This document shows, in pieces, positions 1-12,100 of a stretch of DNA of 64,000 nucleotides (the first letter of the stretch is position 1; each line of letters starts with the position of its first letter). Under the pieces are notes generated by a model. That model was not told the DNA's origin. It made no database searches and saw only the letters and a program-made list of their open reading frames with translations. Source of the DNA: Syngnathus acus (Eukaryota > Chordata > Actinopteri > Syngnathiformes > Syngnathidae); assembly GCF_901709675.1 (NCBI RefSeq), contig NC_051108.1, forward strand, positions 744,001 to 808,000. Reading direction: 5' to 3'. Made by a program: the position numbers and the translations under genes.

Positions 1-670
1 AGCCACGATCCCGAAAGCATAAGATAGTCGACAACAATAAGCGTTGCCCTTGATACTTTGAGATGCGAGTCAAAGGGACAGCTTGCACCGGAAGGCACAC
101 GCTGGGCATCCGATATGACCTCGGCAGATGATAAAATGTCACTTTGTTCGTGAGCGGCCGCAAAGATGAAGAGAGCCTCAAGGTTGTGGATGCTGAACTT
201 GGGAAGAAAGAAGGAAAGTAGCAGTGTACAATCCAAAGCAGGTCACAACGTGAGGCGGATGCCATAAAGGATGGGGAAAGTGGTCCTCACGCAAGACATT
301 TGGAAGGCAAACAACTTTGGAAGTTGTGTGTGGACACACATTTGACTCAACAAAACAAACAAACAAACCAACCAACAAACAAAGGGCAGCATAAGCCACA
401 AACAAGCAGCTGGTCGCTGAATTTGATGGCCTCGCAAAGCAGCTCGGAGTTATTTCAAGTTCACACATTGAGGACAAAAGTGAAGGCAACAAAAGCAGCA
501 ATTGAAGGAGGTTGTACCTTTGGGGATGAAAACCTGAAATGTGAACATTCATTTCTCAAAATGAAGACAATACTGAAGGCAACAAAAGGCACAAGCAACA
601 GAATAATGATCTTTTTCAAATGCATTCTTGAGTTAGCAGCTGTTGGTGCAAGGCAGCCAGCCTCACTTAC
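1..670 (-). other. Intron 1 (5' part) of the ldlrap1-like gene
   Basis: This stretch follows the GTAAG donor of the first ldlrap1-like exon on the minus strand. It contains a (CAAA)-rich patch near 350-380. No second exon and no PTB-domain codons were seen, so the next exon lies off the window. Confidence 0.6.
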
Positions 671-755
671 TTTCGTGCTTGGAAGTTCCCCACGTGTGCC
701 GCGGGACGCCAGGGCTCTTGATGATCGCTCTCCCGGCGTTTTTCAGCGCGTCCAT
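671..755 (-). CDS. ldlrap1: LDLRAP1-like clathrin adaptor, first coding exon only (partial)
   Basis: Partial gene: only the first coding exon is in the window and the rest lies beyond the left edge. The exon starts at an ATG in a strong Kozak context (GGCGGCCATGG) and encodes 28 residues beginning MDALKNAGRAIIKSPGVPRH, then stops at a GTAAG donor after one base of the next codon. LDLRAP1 (ARH) proteins begin MDALKSAGRA-IRSPS with a Trp-Gly and a basic HRK stretch before the PTB domain, and the same pattern is seen here (TWGTSKHE). The family protein links NPxY tails of LDL-receptor-type cargo to clathrin and AP-2 at the plasma membrane. The PTB domain and clathrin box are not visible, so the assignment rests on this short N-terminus. 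GC-rich DNA at about 700-1000 fits a promoter and 5' UTR. Confidence 0.8.
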
Positions 756-1032
756 GGCCGCCGGTGCAACTGGACGCTGCTGGACGTCGTTCCTCTCCTC
801 TTCTCTTCGCTCGACAGGGAGGCAGGCAGGCAGGCGTCCTGTCTTCCTCGCCGGCCGGCTTGCCACTGTCGGTGTCCCGCTCGCTCCACCGGTGGTGAGC
901 AACTAACGCCGAGCAGAGCGACACCCTGCCGGCGGCCGGCGTGTCTCCGGTGCTGATCGAGGGAGGGCGTGTCCCTCCCTCCCTCCCTCCAGGCTCTATC
1001 GGCGACTCACCCAAACTTACCCCCATTTCCAT

Positions 1033-2213
1033 TTTCTTTTTTTCCTTTCTTTTCTTTTTTGACAGGGAATGTTATCTGAAATGATGTGTATGTTAGGTAT
1101 AATAGCATGGCAAGTGTTACATGTTTTATAGTGATAAATGTTTAAACGTTTATTTCAATTGACTTATCGTACGGCAGAAAAAAAAATATTTTTCTTTTGC
1201 TTGCACACTGTAACGACTTTTTAAAAAATCAAATAAAAAAATAGAACTGTAAACGATTACAAATTTGAACGTAATATTAAGCATCGTCTGCAAGTTGGCG
1301 CTCTCTAGCGTTTATAGCGCGTCATTGCAGTTTTCCTTCAGCCAACAGATGCACTGTAATATCGTCTGTCATAGTGTGATATTTATTAACCCATCATCAT
1401 TTTTGAACACCCACGAAGCAAATAAGTGTGTGTGAATAGTCACCTTAAGCATTATTCTGCTCTTTATTATAGTGGAGGGTTGGCCAAGGTGGTGGCATCG
1501 ACATCATGCTGCTGCTGATTCTGCTGCTACAATGGTGGTGGTGGTGGTGTCTTGTGTTCATTTCAGCGGGTCTCAATCTTGCCCGTCTGTCACATATACG
1601 CAAACTCTCCACACACTCTGTGCGTGTGTCGAGGTGGAAGATACTTGCCATCTGTCCCAATACCTTTGCCGCAAGTCACCTTCGCCTGCAGTTTCACGCT
1701 TGAGCGGCCCCGGCCGGCCTCCCCGTGCCGACTCAGCATTATATCCAGATATCTATTATACATTGTATGTTGGTATGAGGTGGGGGAGTATAAAATACAT
1801 TATTCCCAGCCCAGAACACATGCTTGCAAGGGGCCCGTTTTATTGTTAAAGGGGTGCTAAACGGGTGAAGTAGCCCAACGGAGAAGGCTGACATGCTAAA
1901 ATGTTACTGTGAGCTTTCATCACAAAATGGACGCTCTCCAAATTGCTTCAAAGAGGGGTGGGCAAACCTTTGCATCCAACCGCCCGCCACCTTCGAGTTT
2001 TTGGATGGTACAAGTCATTTCAAGAACACAGCAGGCCAAATTTTGCCCACCCTTGTCTTAGAATGACACTCGTGCTAATCCAGCACGCACGCACGCACGC
2101 ACACACTTCTACATATTATTCATTAGCGTCTTGCTTACACTTAAAGGCATCTGGTGGGAGGGAAGCAGAAGTTGGCCATAAGGGTCCATCAGCGCCCCCG
2201 TTTTAAGGGCGAG
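1033..2213. other. Intergenic region with the rnf19-like 3' UTR
   Basis: No coding exon was recognised. Reverse-strand AATAAA signals at 1839-1844 and 1463-1468 lie about 370 and 750 bases beyond the rnf19-like stop and could end its transcript. The rest is AT-rich, with a CA/CACG-rich patch near 2085-2105. Confidence 0.5.
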
Positions 2214-5200
2214 TCATACGTCTTCCGATTCAAAGACGGGGAAAGCGTTACCGTCTCCCCTCGCCAAGCGTCCCAGGGACTCGATGGACAAACTGCGGCT
2301 GGACAGGATGCTGCTGAGGCTGGACTGGCGAGCGCCTCGGGGCTGCCTCTCGATCTCCACGCGCACTTCGATGTTGGTTCCGTCCCTGCGGCCGCAAAAC
2401 AAAACAAAAATACAGCAATGAACTCCATCCATTGCAGAGGTCTATTTTCTTAGGAAGGCTCACTTTAGCCACCGGAGGGCAGTATAATACCGTCAGCGTC
2501 ACTGTTCTCAATGACCGCAATCAAGTTAGTTGTTTTTTGTTTTGTTATCTATTCCTGTGAGTGCTGGGGTTGCTGAGATCAATTTGTTTGTTTTGTTTTA
2601 AATGCAAAAGGTGTCTTTTACCTGGAACCACCGTTGCACTCTGACTGTCCGTCCTCTCGGGGGGACTCCTCCGCCGCCGCACCGGGGAGTGGGAGGGGCA
2701 CCGGGTGGGGGGCAACCGCTTCCTGCGCGCTGACCTCCTGCACGCTGGTGTCGGCCAGCGTGGGGCTGCTTTGAGCCCGCCAGTGCTCGCTCACCATGTG
2801 AGAGAACAGAAGATCTACGAGCGTAGTGCTTCGAGTTACAAGTTTGGTCACAGAACAAACCAAAGTTGTCTCTCAATCCCGGCAGATGCAATGCAATGAC
2901 GCGTGTCAAATGTCACTCACAGCTGGCGAGGTCCTCCAGCGCGTCGGGAGCGTCGGCGGGCTGTCGACACCAACCGTTCCTGCACAGCGACATGGGCACC
3001 ACCCCGTACACGTACGTCAACATGAGCGGGACGCCCACGCCTGCGCACATTTGCAATGCAACATTTGTTTGGGCGGGCACAGCGGATCAGGACAAACGGA
3101 CGCGGAGGACGGACGTTCTTTTCGTACCCACTGTGACAGCCGCGATGACGGGCGAGACAAACACCGACATCATCACGCCGCTCGCCACCGTCAAGTAGTG
3201 CTTACTTCCTGAGATATTGTTTTTCTTGCAACGACCGTGGACCTGCAAATGGGAAAATGGTCCAGACCCGCTTGGAGATGACCTATCATCTGGATTGGAT
3301 CAGGGTACCTTTCGGCCCATGTAGATGGGTATGCCCACGATGATGACGGGAATGGCGAGGCCGGCGATGAGCGAGATGATCACGGGGGCGCCCAGCAACA
3401 TGCCCACCTGCCACAGAACTTTGCGGGTCTGAGACCATGGCTTCTTGCCCCAGAAGGTACATCCTGAGGGACTGAAGCACAAAGGTGAGTCACCTTATGA
3501 CAGCCAATAGATGCCACTGCGGTCTGTCTGTCTACCTGAGGTAGTGGACGTCGGTGATCTCCTGCATGCACAGCCAGCAGAACTGGCAAGCGCACACGGT
3601 ACAGTTCATGCGGTTGCAGCTGCCGTCGTTGGTCTTCATGATGCAAGCGCCGCAGCGGGGACACGGCTTGATCTCCTCCGCATCTGCGTGAGGGAAAAAG
3701 TAGGAGTCACGTTAGCGCGCCCGTCACGCCGGTGCCCCACCCTGCCGTGAGAGCCGTATTCGGTCTTGCGAGGGCATTTTTACAAGTGGCGTGATGGGGC
3801 GGGCGCGCGCACCTCCTCCGGGTTCTTCATTGAAGACGTAGAGCGCAGCGGCCGTGGCGTCCTTGCCGCCCAAGGCGTGGCGCGCACGCTGGCGCCGCGC
3901 CTGGTCACAGGTCTGGTTCGGGTGCCACAGCTGGCGACAGTGGTAGCAGAAGTCGGTGTCGCAGCCGTCGCGCCCGCACCGCAGCTTGGGACACTCAGCG
4001 CAGCCGTACGCGATCACCGCGTAGCTGTGGATGAGAACTATTCGTTGCTAGGCAGAATTCTGGGGCTTCAATACATTTCTATCTTCATAAAGATCTCACA
4101 AATTGGAATTTGTTGCGATGCACATTTCAAGTTCCTTTCCGTCTTAACTGAAGAAAGAAGGCGGGCTCAGACCTGCAGTCCGGTGCGGGACACCAGCGCG
4201 TGTCCGGGTCGGCGGCCAGGAAGCGGCGCAGGTGGTACTCCTCGAACCTCTCCAGCAGCACCGGGTCATCCAGGATAGTGCGCACATCCAGCGGCGTCAG
4301 GGCCTCGGGACACTGCGGGCACGCAATGGCCACCCGGCTCTCGGAGATTTCCATGCGCAGATATCGGCGCAGGCAGTCGCCGCAGGTGCGGTGCGGGCAG
4401 GTGAGCAGTCTGGGGAAGCACTGCGGCGGCTGGCTGAGCAGGCACAGCGGGCACTCCTCTAGGTGCTCGTCCGCCGCCGGCGGGTCCTGGCCGGACCAGG
4501 ACAGCGGCAGGACGTCAGTGGAGCCGGCGGTGGCGCCGGCGGGCGGGCTGGACGCCGTCGACGGCGCCTCAACGGCATCCTCGGCGGCGCTGTCGGCGCT
4601 TTCCGCTCGGCAAAGTCTCCCTTGACCAGACTCTTCGGCAGTCTCTTCCTACGCAGACAAAGACACACGCTCTTAAATGATTGTACACAATACAAGCCTT
4701 GTTTGACAGGCTGATATTGTGAAACCTTGACTTGAAATCTTATTTTGAAACCCAAACACCGTTTCAAAACCCTACTTTGAAATGAGCCCATATGACCAAA
4801 GCAACACCGTCTGAGGTTAAGTAGCGATTGCAGGTGGATGCCGGTTACGCGGCGCCGACTCCGGTTGCTAGGCAACCTCATTTAGGCAAATTAGCATTTC
4901 ATTAAGTCAACACTCTAATGGATTTGGGCTGTAACAGGCGCAGGCAGCGGCTGAGCCATCCAAAGTCAATCATCTACAGCGTCGCTCGTTGGCTCTTAAT
5001 GCTCCTCTCTCAGCTTCCTGACGGGACATTTTTATCTTTCAGGTCAGGACAAATTGTCTTGTTTGTAACATTTGGCAACGTGTTGTGGAAACAAATGAGC
5101 ATGACGCCTTGGTGCTGTGCTAAGAGTTTTTGAAAATGATGACAAGCTTGAACAGTTGCACAGCATGCAAAGTAGGTCTCTGCATGTACATTTAGGCCAA

Positions 5201-5387
5201 CATTCTAGAGCCAAAGGAAGGTGGAAGTTGCCCTTACCCGTTGCGGCGGATGTTCGCTGGGGGTGAGCGCGATGGCCACCTCCTCTTTCGGCCGAGCCTC
5301 GGCGGGCCGCCCTTCCGATTTGGGCTTCCGGCTGAAGAAGTTGAGGAAGCTGAGCGGGCCGCCCGTCTGCTGCTTGGGCCTCTTCAT
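2214..5387 (-). CDS. RNF19A/RNF19B-family RBR E3 ubiquitin ligase, short and divergent paralogue
   Basis: Nine exons close in one frame (582 aa): 5238-5387, 4173-4648, 3813-4024, 3536-3683, 3309-3471, 3128-3242, 2921-3040, 2622-2814, 2214-2385. RING1 begins ECPLCLL and includes [17 protein letters not shown]; the IBR has [17 protein letters not shown]2 spans about residues 287-318 and ends CQFCWLC. Two hydrophobic segments follow (about 335-375 and 395-435), as in RNF19 proteins, which are membrane-anchored. The tail keeps a [10 protein letters not shown] motif comparable with NNMEIQVDIE in RNF19B. Known RNF19 proteins are about 730-840 aa, so the C-terminal region is much shorter here. The presumed catalytic Cys302 (3616-3618) is present, but the His normally two residues later is Arg304 (3610-3612) and the Glu before FCW is Gln313 (3583-3585). 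A or B orthology cannot be settled by eye; it may be a third, fast-evolving copy. The start sits in a CCACCATGA context. Confidence 0.9.
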
Positions 5388-6600
5388 GGTGGGCGGCTGG
5401 AGCGGCGACTGAGGACGAGCGCGGCTCCGTGACCATTAGCGCCGGCGCAGCGTGCGTGCGTGCGTGCGTTCTCACACAAAGAGAGGGAGCGGCGGCGATG
5501 ACCGAGAGGTGACCCCCGTCACGAGGGGAACATCACTAATACGGACGGCTTCACTGAGATTCTTCTTCCTCCTGATTGTACTGGAGTACTTTTAGGCCTC
5601 CTTTTCAGATCTGGAGCCAGCCCCCTGCATGCAAAAAAAGGCATTCAAGAGGTGTTGCTAATATTGTGGCGATGCTATTAGACACATGACGGGGTCAATG
5701 GACCTGATAACCTCACTCTTTTGTTATCACCATCTTCAATTTACAAATGACATTGAAACACATTTGAAATCAAATGTAGAATGACATCACGCGCTGGGCT
5801 GCGAGCCAGGTGCGTTTGGAGGGCCGTGAAACTTGTTAGCCGGCCGGCAAGCTGCTGAAAAGGTCCGGCCGTATTGTTTGTGTCTGGGAAAGTAGGAGGG
5901 AAACCCGAGGATGGTGCCTTCCCTGTGCAACCCTCACCGGACGCCGTCCCGCAGCAGCAATGCGGCTTTTCACGAGGATGACCTCAGCCTGCCCGCGCAC
6001 GCGCACTCGATTGGCAGAGTCCTCTCACGTCGACATCTGTATCGTGCCTGCTATCATATCTACGAGGGACGCACTTTTTCAGGCCGAGTACAAATACATT
6101 TGAGTCGTGTACTGATACTTGATAACGTCATTGTGATTGTGTTTTATTAAAACAACAACAAATGGTTCCTGAACGTGGTGGGGAAAAAGCGTCACTGCTG
6201 TGTATTTCTTGTAAGAATGGATTTTCGATGCCGCCTTCATTCATGACTCAACATATAGTCAAATGTTTTTCCAATGCTTTTCTTTTTCTGCCCCAGACCC
6301 CCAAATTGATCTCTAACCATCCCTCCCCGTTGAAATGAAGGGAAATGCAATTAATCTATCACACCTCACCCAAAACACAACGATGGACTTCTTTTCTGGG
6401 ATTTATTGGGCGACTGATAAAGCAGCTTCATTGTGCATTAGCGCCACCAGCTGATATTGTCCTTCCACTGCAGCAAAACCAATGTGAACTGATGGTGGCC
6501 AGATGTCAAGGCAAGGCACCTGCAGCTTTCTTGCCACAGCCAAGCTTTACATCTCAAATTGATGGATGGCGAGTTTTGAAACCAAAAGTCACTGAGCACA
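5388..6600. other. Upstream region of the rnf19-like gene
   Basis: GC-rich sequence with a short CGTG repeat (about 5451-5470) sits just upstream of the rnf19-like start and is probably its 5' UTR and promoter. Further out I see no exon; the plus-strand open frame near 5911-6150 has no recognisable domain. Confidence 0.45.
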
Positions 6601-6602
6601 AT

Positions 6603-6696
6603 TTGCATATTGTTGGATTTCCTAAGAGTTGCCGCCGCGTACGTATTGCATATTGTTGGATTTCCTAAGAGTTGCCGCCGCGTACGCGTACGTATT
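6603..6696. repeat. 43-bp direct tandem duplication
   Basis: A unit starting TTGCATATTGTTGGATTTCC and ending in a GCCGCCGCGTACG segment occurs at 6603 and again at 6646, almost identical. The second copy ends in an extra CGTACG. No gene overlaps it. The near-identity implies a recent duplication. Confidence 0.9.
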
Positions 6697-6939
6697 ATTT
6701 AGCAGGCCGCAGTGATGCGCTCTTGCAGCAGCGCTTGGCTGACTTGATGAGCGAGCGCGAGCGGCATCGCGCGGTCAGGGAGTGGTGCTTCGAAAAAGAG
6801 CCTTTCGACGCAACAAGAGGCCATCATAACATGGGCAAGGAAGAGTCCAAGATGCATTACGTAAACGGCTTCCTACCTCGCTGTGCATGACACAAATGGC
6901 TCCTCCCCTGTAGAAAATCCCCACACGGCATGCAAGCAG

Positions 6940-7095
6940 GCGGTGTCCTCGTGCTCTCTCACCGGCTGGACCCGCCGTGACGCCGGCAGGTGTAGCGACG
7001 TAAGAGAGGGGGTCGGCGGCCGGGCGGTGGCGAGGCGAGGCGCGGCGATGGAGAGCCTTGGCCCGGCGTGCACTTGCTGACGACGGGGCCGGAGG
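6940..7095. promoter_or_regulatory. CpG-rich block, possible promoter or non-coding exon
   Basis: This is a dense run of CG dinucleotides (GGCGGCCGGGCGGTGGCGAG and neighbours) in otherwise AT-rich DNA. It lies between the divergently transcribed rnf19-like gene and znf513. No initiator or splice junction could be assigned with confidence, and open frames through it on both strands show no known domain. Confidence 0.35.
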
Positions 7096-7191
7096 GGTGG
7101 CACACTGCGGTGACTCGGACCAATGGGATGACGCAGGAAAGCGAGGATTCTCCTATTCATAAAAAATACAAAGACCAAGTAGGCTGCGCTC

Positions 7192-7265
7192 ATTCAAGAT
7201 TCAAGATTCAAGATTCAAGAGTTTTTATTCGCCATGTTTGAGCGTGCCAAACAAGGAATTTGACT
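7192..7265 (-). mobile_element. LINE 3' tail relic with ATTCAAG heptamer repeat
   Basis: Four copies of ATTCAAG (7192-7220) abut a sequence whose reverse complement reads AATAAAAACTCTTGAATCTT. This is the layout of a fish non-LTR retrotransposon 3' end: a tail ending in AATAAA-like DNA plus a short terminal repeat. No reverse transcriptase remains, so it is a truncated insertion on the minus strand. The family was assigned by pattern only. Confidence 0.5.
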
Positions 7266-7770
7266 TCGGTAAAACACACCCTCCAAGCACCATTCGTTAA
7301 CAACTCGCACATTATTACTCCACCTATTTATAAATACACATTGATCGAAAACAAAACTGAAATTCCACCATGCAGCATAATTAGGTAAATAAACTAGCGC
7401 GGCGTTTTGCCACCTCAGATCATCCATCAGGTGTGCCACAGCACTATCACAATCACTGACCTACATTTACATCCTAAATTCTAATATTTGCTCTTTAAAA
7501 TTGGATTGATTCCCCACAGCAAATGTGGCACATTTTTTGTCCAATCAGTTTTTAATCTGCCTATAGTGTCTTCAGAATGAGTCGTACTTAGGCGTCAATA
7601 CCATCAAAATCTTGTTTTTTTAAATATGTATATATACATTTTTGTAATAAAAACGTGTACAGTATTATCTTACGTTTCTTCATCACGAAACAAGATATAT
7701 ATTTTAATCAAGATAATATCTGCAAAGGACGATTTGGCAGTTAAATGGGAGAACGACTCCTCCCCTTTCT

Positions 7771-8340
7771 GGTGACGTGTTATCCGGAAGTGACCTCTAC
7801 ACATTTCAAAATAAAGGTCTGGTTTTGACAAATTACGAAAGAAATCTTAAGAAACCAGTCAAACGTCGAATTGTGGGACTTATCGTGAATAAACAAGACA
7901 ATAGTCGAGTTGTGTTTGTAACGCCTGAAACAGTAATTAGCCAGTACATGCGTCCCTAAGATTAATACCGACTAACGATCAAAACAAACCAAGAGTTTCC
8001 ATACATTTCGCGTTGACGACGTCACAAAACGACGTAAAGTTGACGTTGTAATGATGAACATTTGAAAGAATGGCGTCAACTACCGCAAGGTGATGCGCCC
8101 TTTAACTGTAAAGCACCGCCTTCCCCTGCGCCGGAAGTGCCCTTGTTGTTTCTTGCAGGGAGCTCACACAGGCGAATCAGAAAATCAATTAAGTTATGAA
8201 AAATACCATTAATTGCCTTTCTTTGTCGCCGCAGCCTGCGAAGAAATGGCGGACGTGCGTGTGTGGCGCGCTCGCGCAGCCGCACGTCGTCTCTAAAAGC
8301 GTGCGCTGCGGCGGCGATGAGGACTACTTTCTCCGTTTAG
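7771..8340 (+). promoter_or_regulatory. znf513: znf513 promoter and non-coding first exon
   Basis: Motifs seen: CCGGAAGTG ETS sites at 7784-7792 and 8131-8139, a CRE-like GACGTCAC at 8018-8025, and a YY1-type AAATGGCGGAC at 8244-8254. CpG-rich sequence follows to a consensus donor (TTTAG then GTAAGT) at 8340/8341. The matching acceptor is likely the CAACAG ending at 9101, giving a 5' UTR exon that runs into the start codon at 9196. This is a TATA-less housekeeping-type promoter; the transcription start itself is inferred. Confidence 0.6.
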
Positions 8341-9101
8341 GTAAGTTAGCATGACGAGCTCACTCGGACAAGTTGACGTTAGCTTGCGCCGTGTCTATTT
8401 ATTATTATTAGGGGGGGTGGCGGCTTCGACGTGATCGCCGCCCGCTAATTGCATTTTAAGACGGGGCTCGTCTATGAGGAAATTGTGTGTGCAACTCGCG
8501 GGGTTGCCGATATGTTACTCGGTGGCTCAAAATGTGGAATTGTGCGTTTTATGCCGCTTCGTTTCTTGGATGCTGCGAGCCGCATGCATGCTCTTTTGTG
8601 GACATGCTGTCATTAAGTCACCCCCCCCCCCCCCCCCCCCCCTTGCTTAAACACATCGCCCGGATATGTGTATTATAAGATGATTTCGTCACTTAATACA
8701 CTCATCATGCAACAGAAAAATTGTTTGCAAACATTAAGGCGCGTCGTGTATTAGTCATCTTTGTCGCATCATTACTACGTCAGCGAGTGGCCCTTCCGTA
8801 ATAAATATTGAGCAAAGAATTCAAATGTAATGTCACATGACTTTAGGATGACATTATTTGACGACACTCGTACAAATGAATGTCCGTCCGCCCGCCCGCC
8901 CGCGTTGAATTGCTTTCAATTGACCATCGTGGCTTCATTTGGTAGTTTATGCAATTCTAAACGATGTCATCTGTGAGTCGTGAAAGCTCAGTCAGCATGC
9001 TCTAAATTGGCTGGCAACCAAAAGGTCTGCCTGTCATTAAAAGTGTCATTTTCCAAATAACATTCCAACATAAGCTTCCTTTTTTTGCCTGCCGTCAACA
9101 G
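8341..9101 (+). other. znf513: znf513 5' UTR intron
   Basis: This is the inferred intron between the donor at 8341 and the acceptor ending at 9101. It contains a run of 22 C at 8621-8642 and a CCGC/CCCG patch near 8886-8903. No coding content was seen. Confidence 0.5.
8621..8642. repeat. Poly-C run (22 bases)
   Basis: Uninterrupted C homopolymer inside the znf513 5' UTR intron. Runs this long are prone to length error, so the exact count is uncertain. Confidence 0.9.
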
Positions 9102-9195
9102 AATTCTCGAGAAATCACTCACAGATGTACAATGAGCCGATGGTTGTGGAAGTCTGCAGGAAGACGTTGGCAGCAAAGGAGAGGCTGACTGGAAG

Positions 9196-12100
9196 ATGCC
9201 AAGGAAAAAACAGCAGCATCCACAGCCAGTCAAATGTAAGTACTCCAAACACATATGTAGTATGTACTTAAGTCACATTACCAGTGGCACCTTAATTCTT
9301 CTTTTTTTGTTTTTGCTTCTCACGACAGTGGATTCAAAAGCTGTTGTAGCCGCCGCAAGTGCAGGAAACCTCGCCTTCGACACGGACTTCCTTCTGGAAC
9401 ACGACCTTCAATTTGGTGATCCTTATCGCAACGGCAAGATTCTTGGCCTGGAAAAATTCTCAGGTTGGTTATCATATTTGTTTGGACATTGCAAAATGTC
9501 ACAATACAAACTAAATGGCGACAAAAGCGATTGACCATACTGCACATACAAAATAAAACATGCCAGAGCGACAGGTGGCGCTATAACGGAAGGTAATCAA
9601 CTCGGGCCCAACAGATATGAAAAGAAACAAGTGATGGTGCAATTCCCTTTAGCACACCTTACCTTTAGCAAGCACATACAAACGGCTCTCTATCCTGTTG
9701 CACGACAAAATAGGAGCGGGGAGGTTGCAAAACCTACAAAGGAAATGTGACGCCATTAGATGTAGTATATAAACAAAATACTATGACCGTTATCATCAAG
9801 GACACCATCACCAAAGGGCAGCACATTCATCATCATCATCATCATCATCATGTGCTGTTGCCTCGGCCGCTGCTGCCATTATCATTACCCCATCATCATC
9901 ATCATCATTACCATCAGCAGCCCTCGCAGGCACAGTCATCATCATCATCATCAACCTCTGTAATCATCCACTAGAAAGGGGGAGGGGTTTGCGGGTTCCG
10001 ACCAAAAAGAGGCCGATTCAAACTCTGTCTTTGCTCACATTCTCTCGACGCCTTGTGACGGAAAGACGCGTTTTCCTCGGCGGCGGCGGCGAGCATTTTG
10101 TTGCGGCCGGTGGATCTGCGCAAGCCGTGAGTATCAAAGTGTGATGTTTCATCTCATCACATTTGAGTCACAAGGCTTTGATGATGATCCGCGTGCTTCT
10201 TTCTATGCTTTTGACCATGGCGTCAATGTTGTTTTTCATCGCGGCCAGCCACCGAGAGTCGGGACATTTTTTCTGCAGGATTTTGGATGCGAATGATGCC
10301 ACCGTGTTGAGTAATGTGAGCAAGTACTCGGCAGTATTAATGCCGCCCTCTTGTCGTCCCCTCCCTCCGCAGAGGTAGCTGCTGAGATCGGTTTCTCTGT
10401 GTATCCTCTGTGTGATGAGGACAGCTCTGACTGCAGCGGCGGCAGCAGCATGGACAGCGAAACGGAAACCTCCCACAGCAGCACCCCCGACCACGGCCTG
10501 GAAGACGAGGGCAGGGCGGGCGGCTCCGAAGCCCCCTTCCCGCCCTACCTGCCGTGCCGGGGCTGCGGCCAGCTGCGCGACGACCACCTGGGCGCCTCGG
10601 TAGACCTGCCGGCGGCTCCCTACTGCCTGCGCTGCTGCAAGGCCTCGCGCGAGCCCAAGGGCGGCGGCGACTTTGCTTTCGGGAGCCTGGCCGGGCTACA
10701 CTCGCCGCTGGACGGCATGGCGGGCGACGACAAGAACAAGCTGCACTCGTGCCACCTGTGCGGCTTCTCCTCGCGCTACGCCAACCACGTCAAGCGGCAC
10801 ATGAAGACGCACAACGGCGAGAAGCCCTTCAACTGCCCCGTGTGCGCCTACGCCTCAGCGCAGCTGGTCAACCTGCAGCGCCACCTGCGCATCCACACGG
10901 GCGAGAAGCCCTACAAATGCGAGAGCTGCGCCTTCGCCTGCAGCTCGCTGGGCAACCTCAAGCGCCACCAGCGCATGCACATGCCCGCCGGCGCCTCGGC
11001 CGAGACGCACGGCAGCTCGCAGCAGCACGCCGCGCTCAGACCCGTCGGAGGCCTCAAGAGACACATGGCGAGTGGCCCCCGAGCCAGCGAAGAAGATGAA
11101 GCTGCCAAGGGTACGTTTGATTCCACTGTGCAAGGAAAACGACGACAAATGACTTGTTAGCCTTTGAGGCTGCTACTAGCGTAATGCTAACACAAAGGTT
11201 TTGCACCACCAGAAACTAAAAATCGTGACACGTGAAGAGCACTTCAAAATGACAAATGCACCATTTTCTTTCCATTTCAGAGGTGGCCGCCGCCTCGGCC
11301 CACCTGACTCTGTCGGCTCAGAACGCCGACTACCTCTCTGCATTTGAGAGTCTCAAGGGGGTGTCGCCGCAGTCCACCACGCCGACCCCCGACCACCCGT
11401 CCGGCAACGGCAGAGCGAGCAGGCCCCCGGCGGCCCCGCCCCCAGCACCATCCTCCTCCTCCTCCCTGTTCCCCTTCACGTGTCGCCTCTGCGGCGTGGT
11501 GCTGGAAGACGAGGACGGCTCGTCGGCGCAGATTTGCGCCAAGTGCACGCTGGAGATGCTCACCAAGGACTCGTCGGCGTCGCCCGGCAGCCCCGGCGAG
11601 CGCGGCGACAAGGTGTACACCTGCGCCGCCTGCCCCTTCCTCACGCATTACCCCAACCACCTGGCCCGCCACATGAAGACGCACAGTGGCGAGAAGCCCT
11701 ACAAGTGCCCGCAGTGCGACTACGCCTCAGCGCACTTCGACAACCTCAAGCGGCACCACCGCGTGCACACGGGCGAGAAGCCCTACAAGTGCCACCTGTG
11801 CGACTACGCCTGCGGCAACCTGGCCAACCTCAAGCGCCACCAGCGCGTGCACTCTGGCGCCAAGCCCTTTGTCTGCGCCGTCTGCAACTACAGCTGCAAC
11901 CAGAGTATGAACCTCAAGCGTCACATGCTGCGGCACACGGGCGAGAAGCCCTACAAGTGCCAGGAGTGCGGCTACACCACGGGCCACTGGGACAACTACA
12001 AGCGACACCAGAAGAAGCACGGACACGCCACCGACGGCTGGGTCAAGATGTCCCCCGCCCAACTGGCCAGGAACCAGGACGACAAAGGCGGGCCCCGCGG

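Noticed and set aside
178-552. 124-codon minus-strand frame near the left edge
   Set aside because: It is inside the presumed ldlrap1-like intron, has no PTB-domain similarity and no matching splice frame.
663-1032. Longer upstream extensions of the ldlrap1-like exon in two frames
   Set aside because: Met-Asp-Ala-Leu-Lys at 755 matches the known family start; upstream residues are GC-driven and unlike the family.
9747-9974. His-rich 75-codon frame
   Set aside because: Produced by CAT microsatellites in a znf513 intron.
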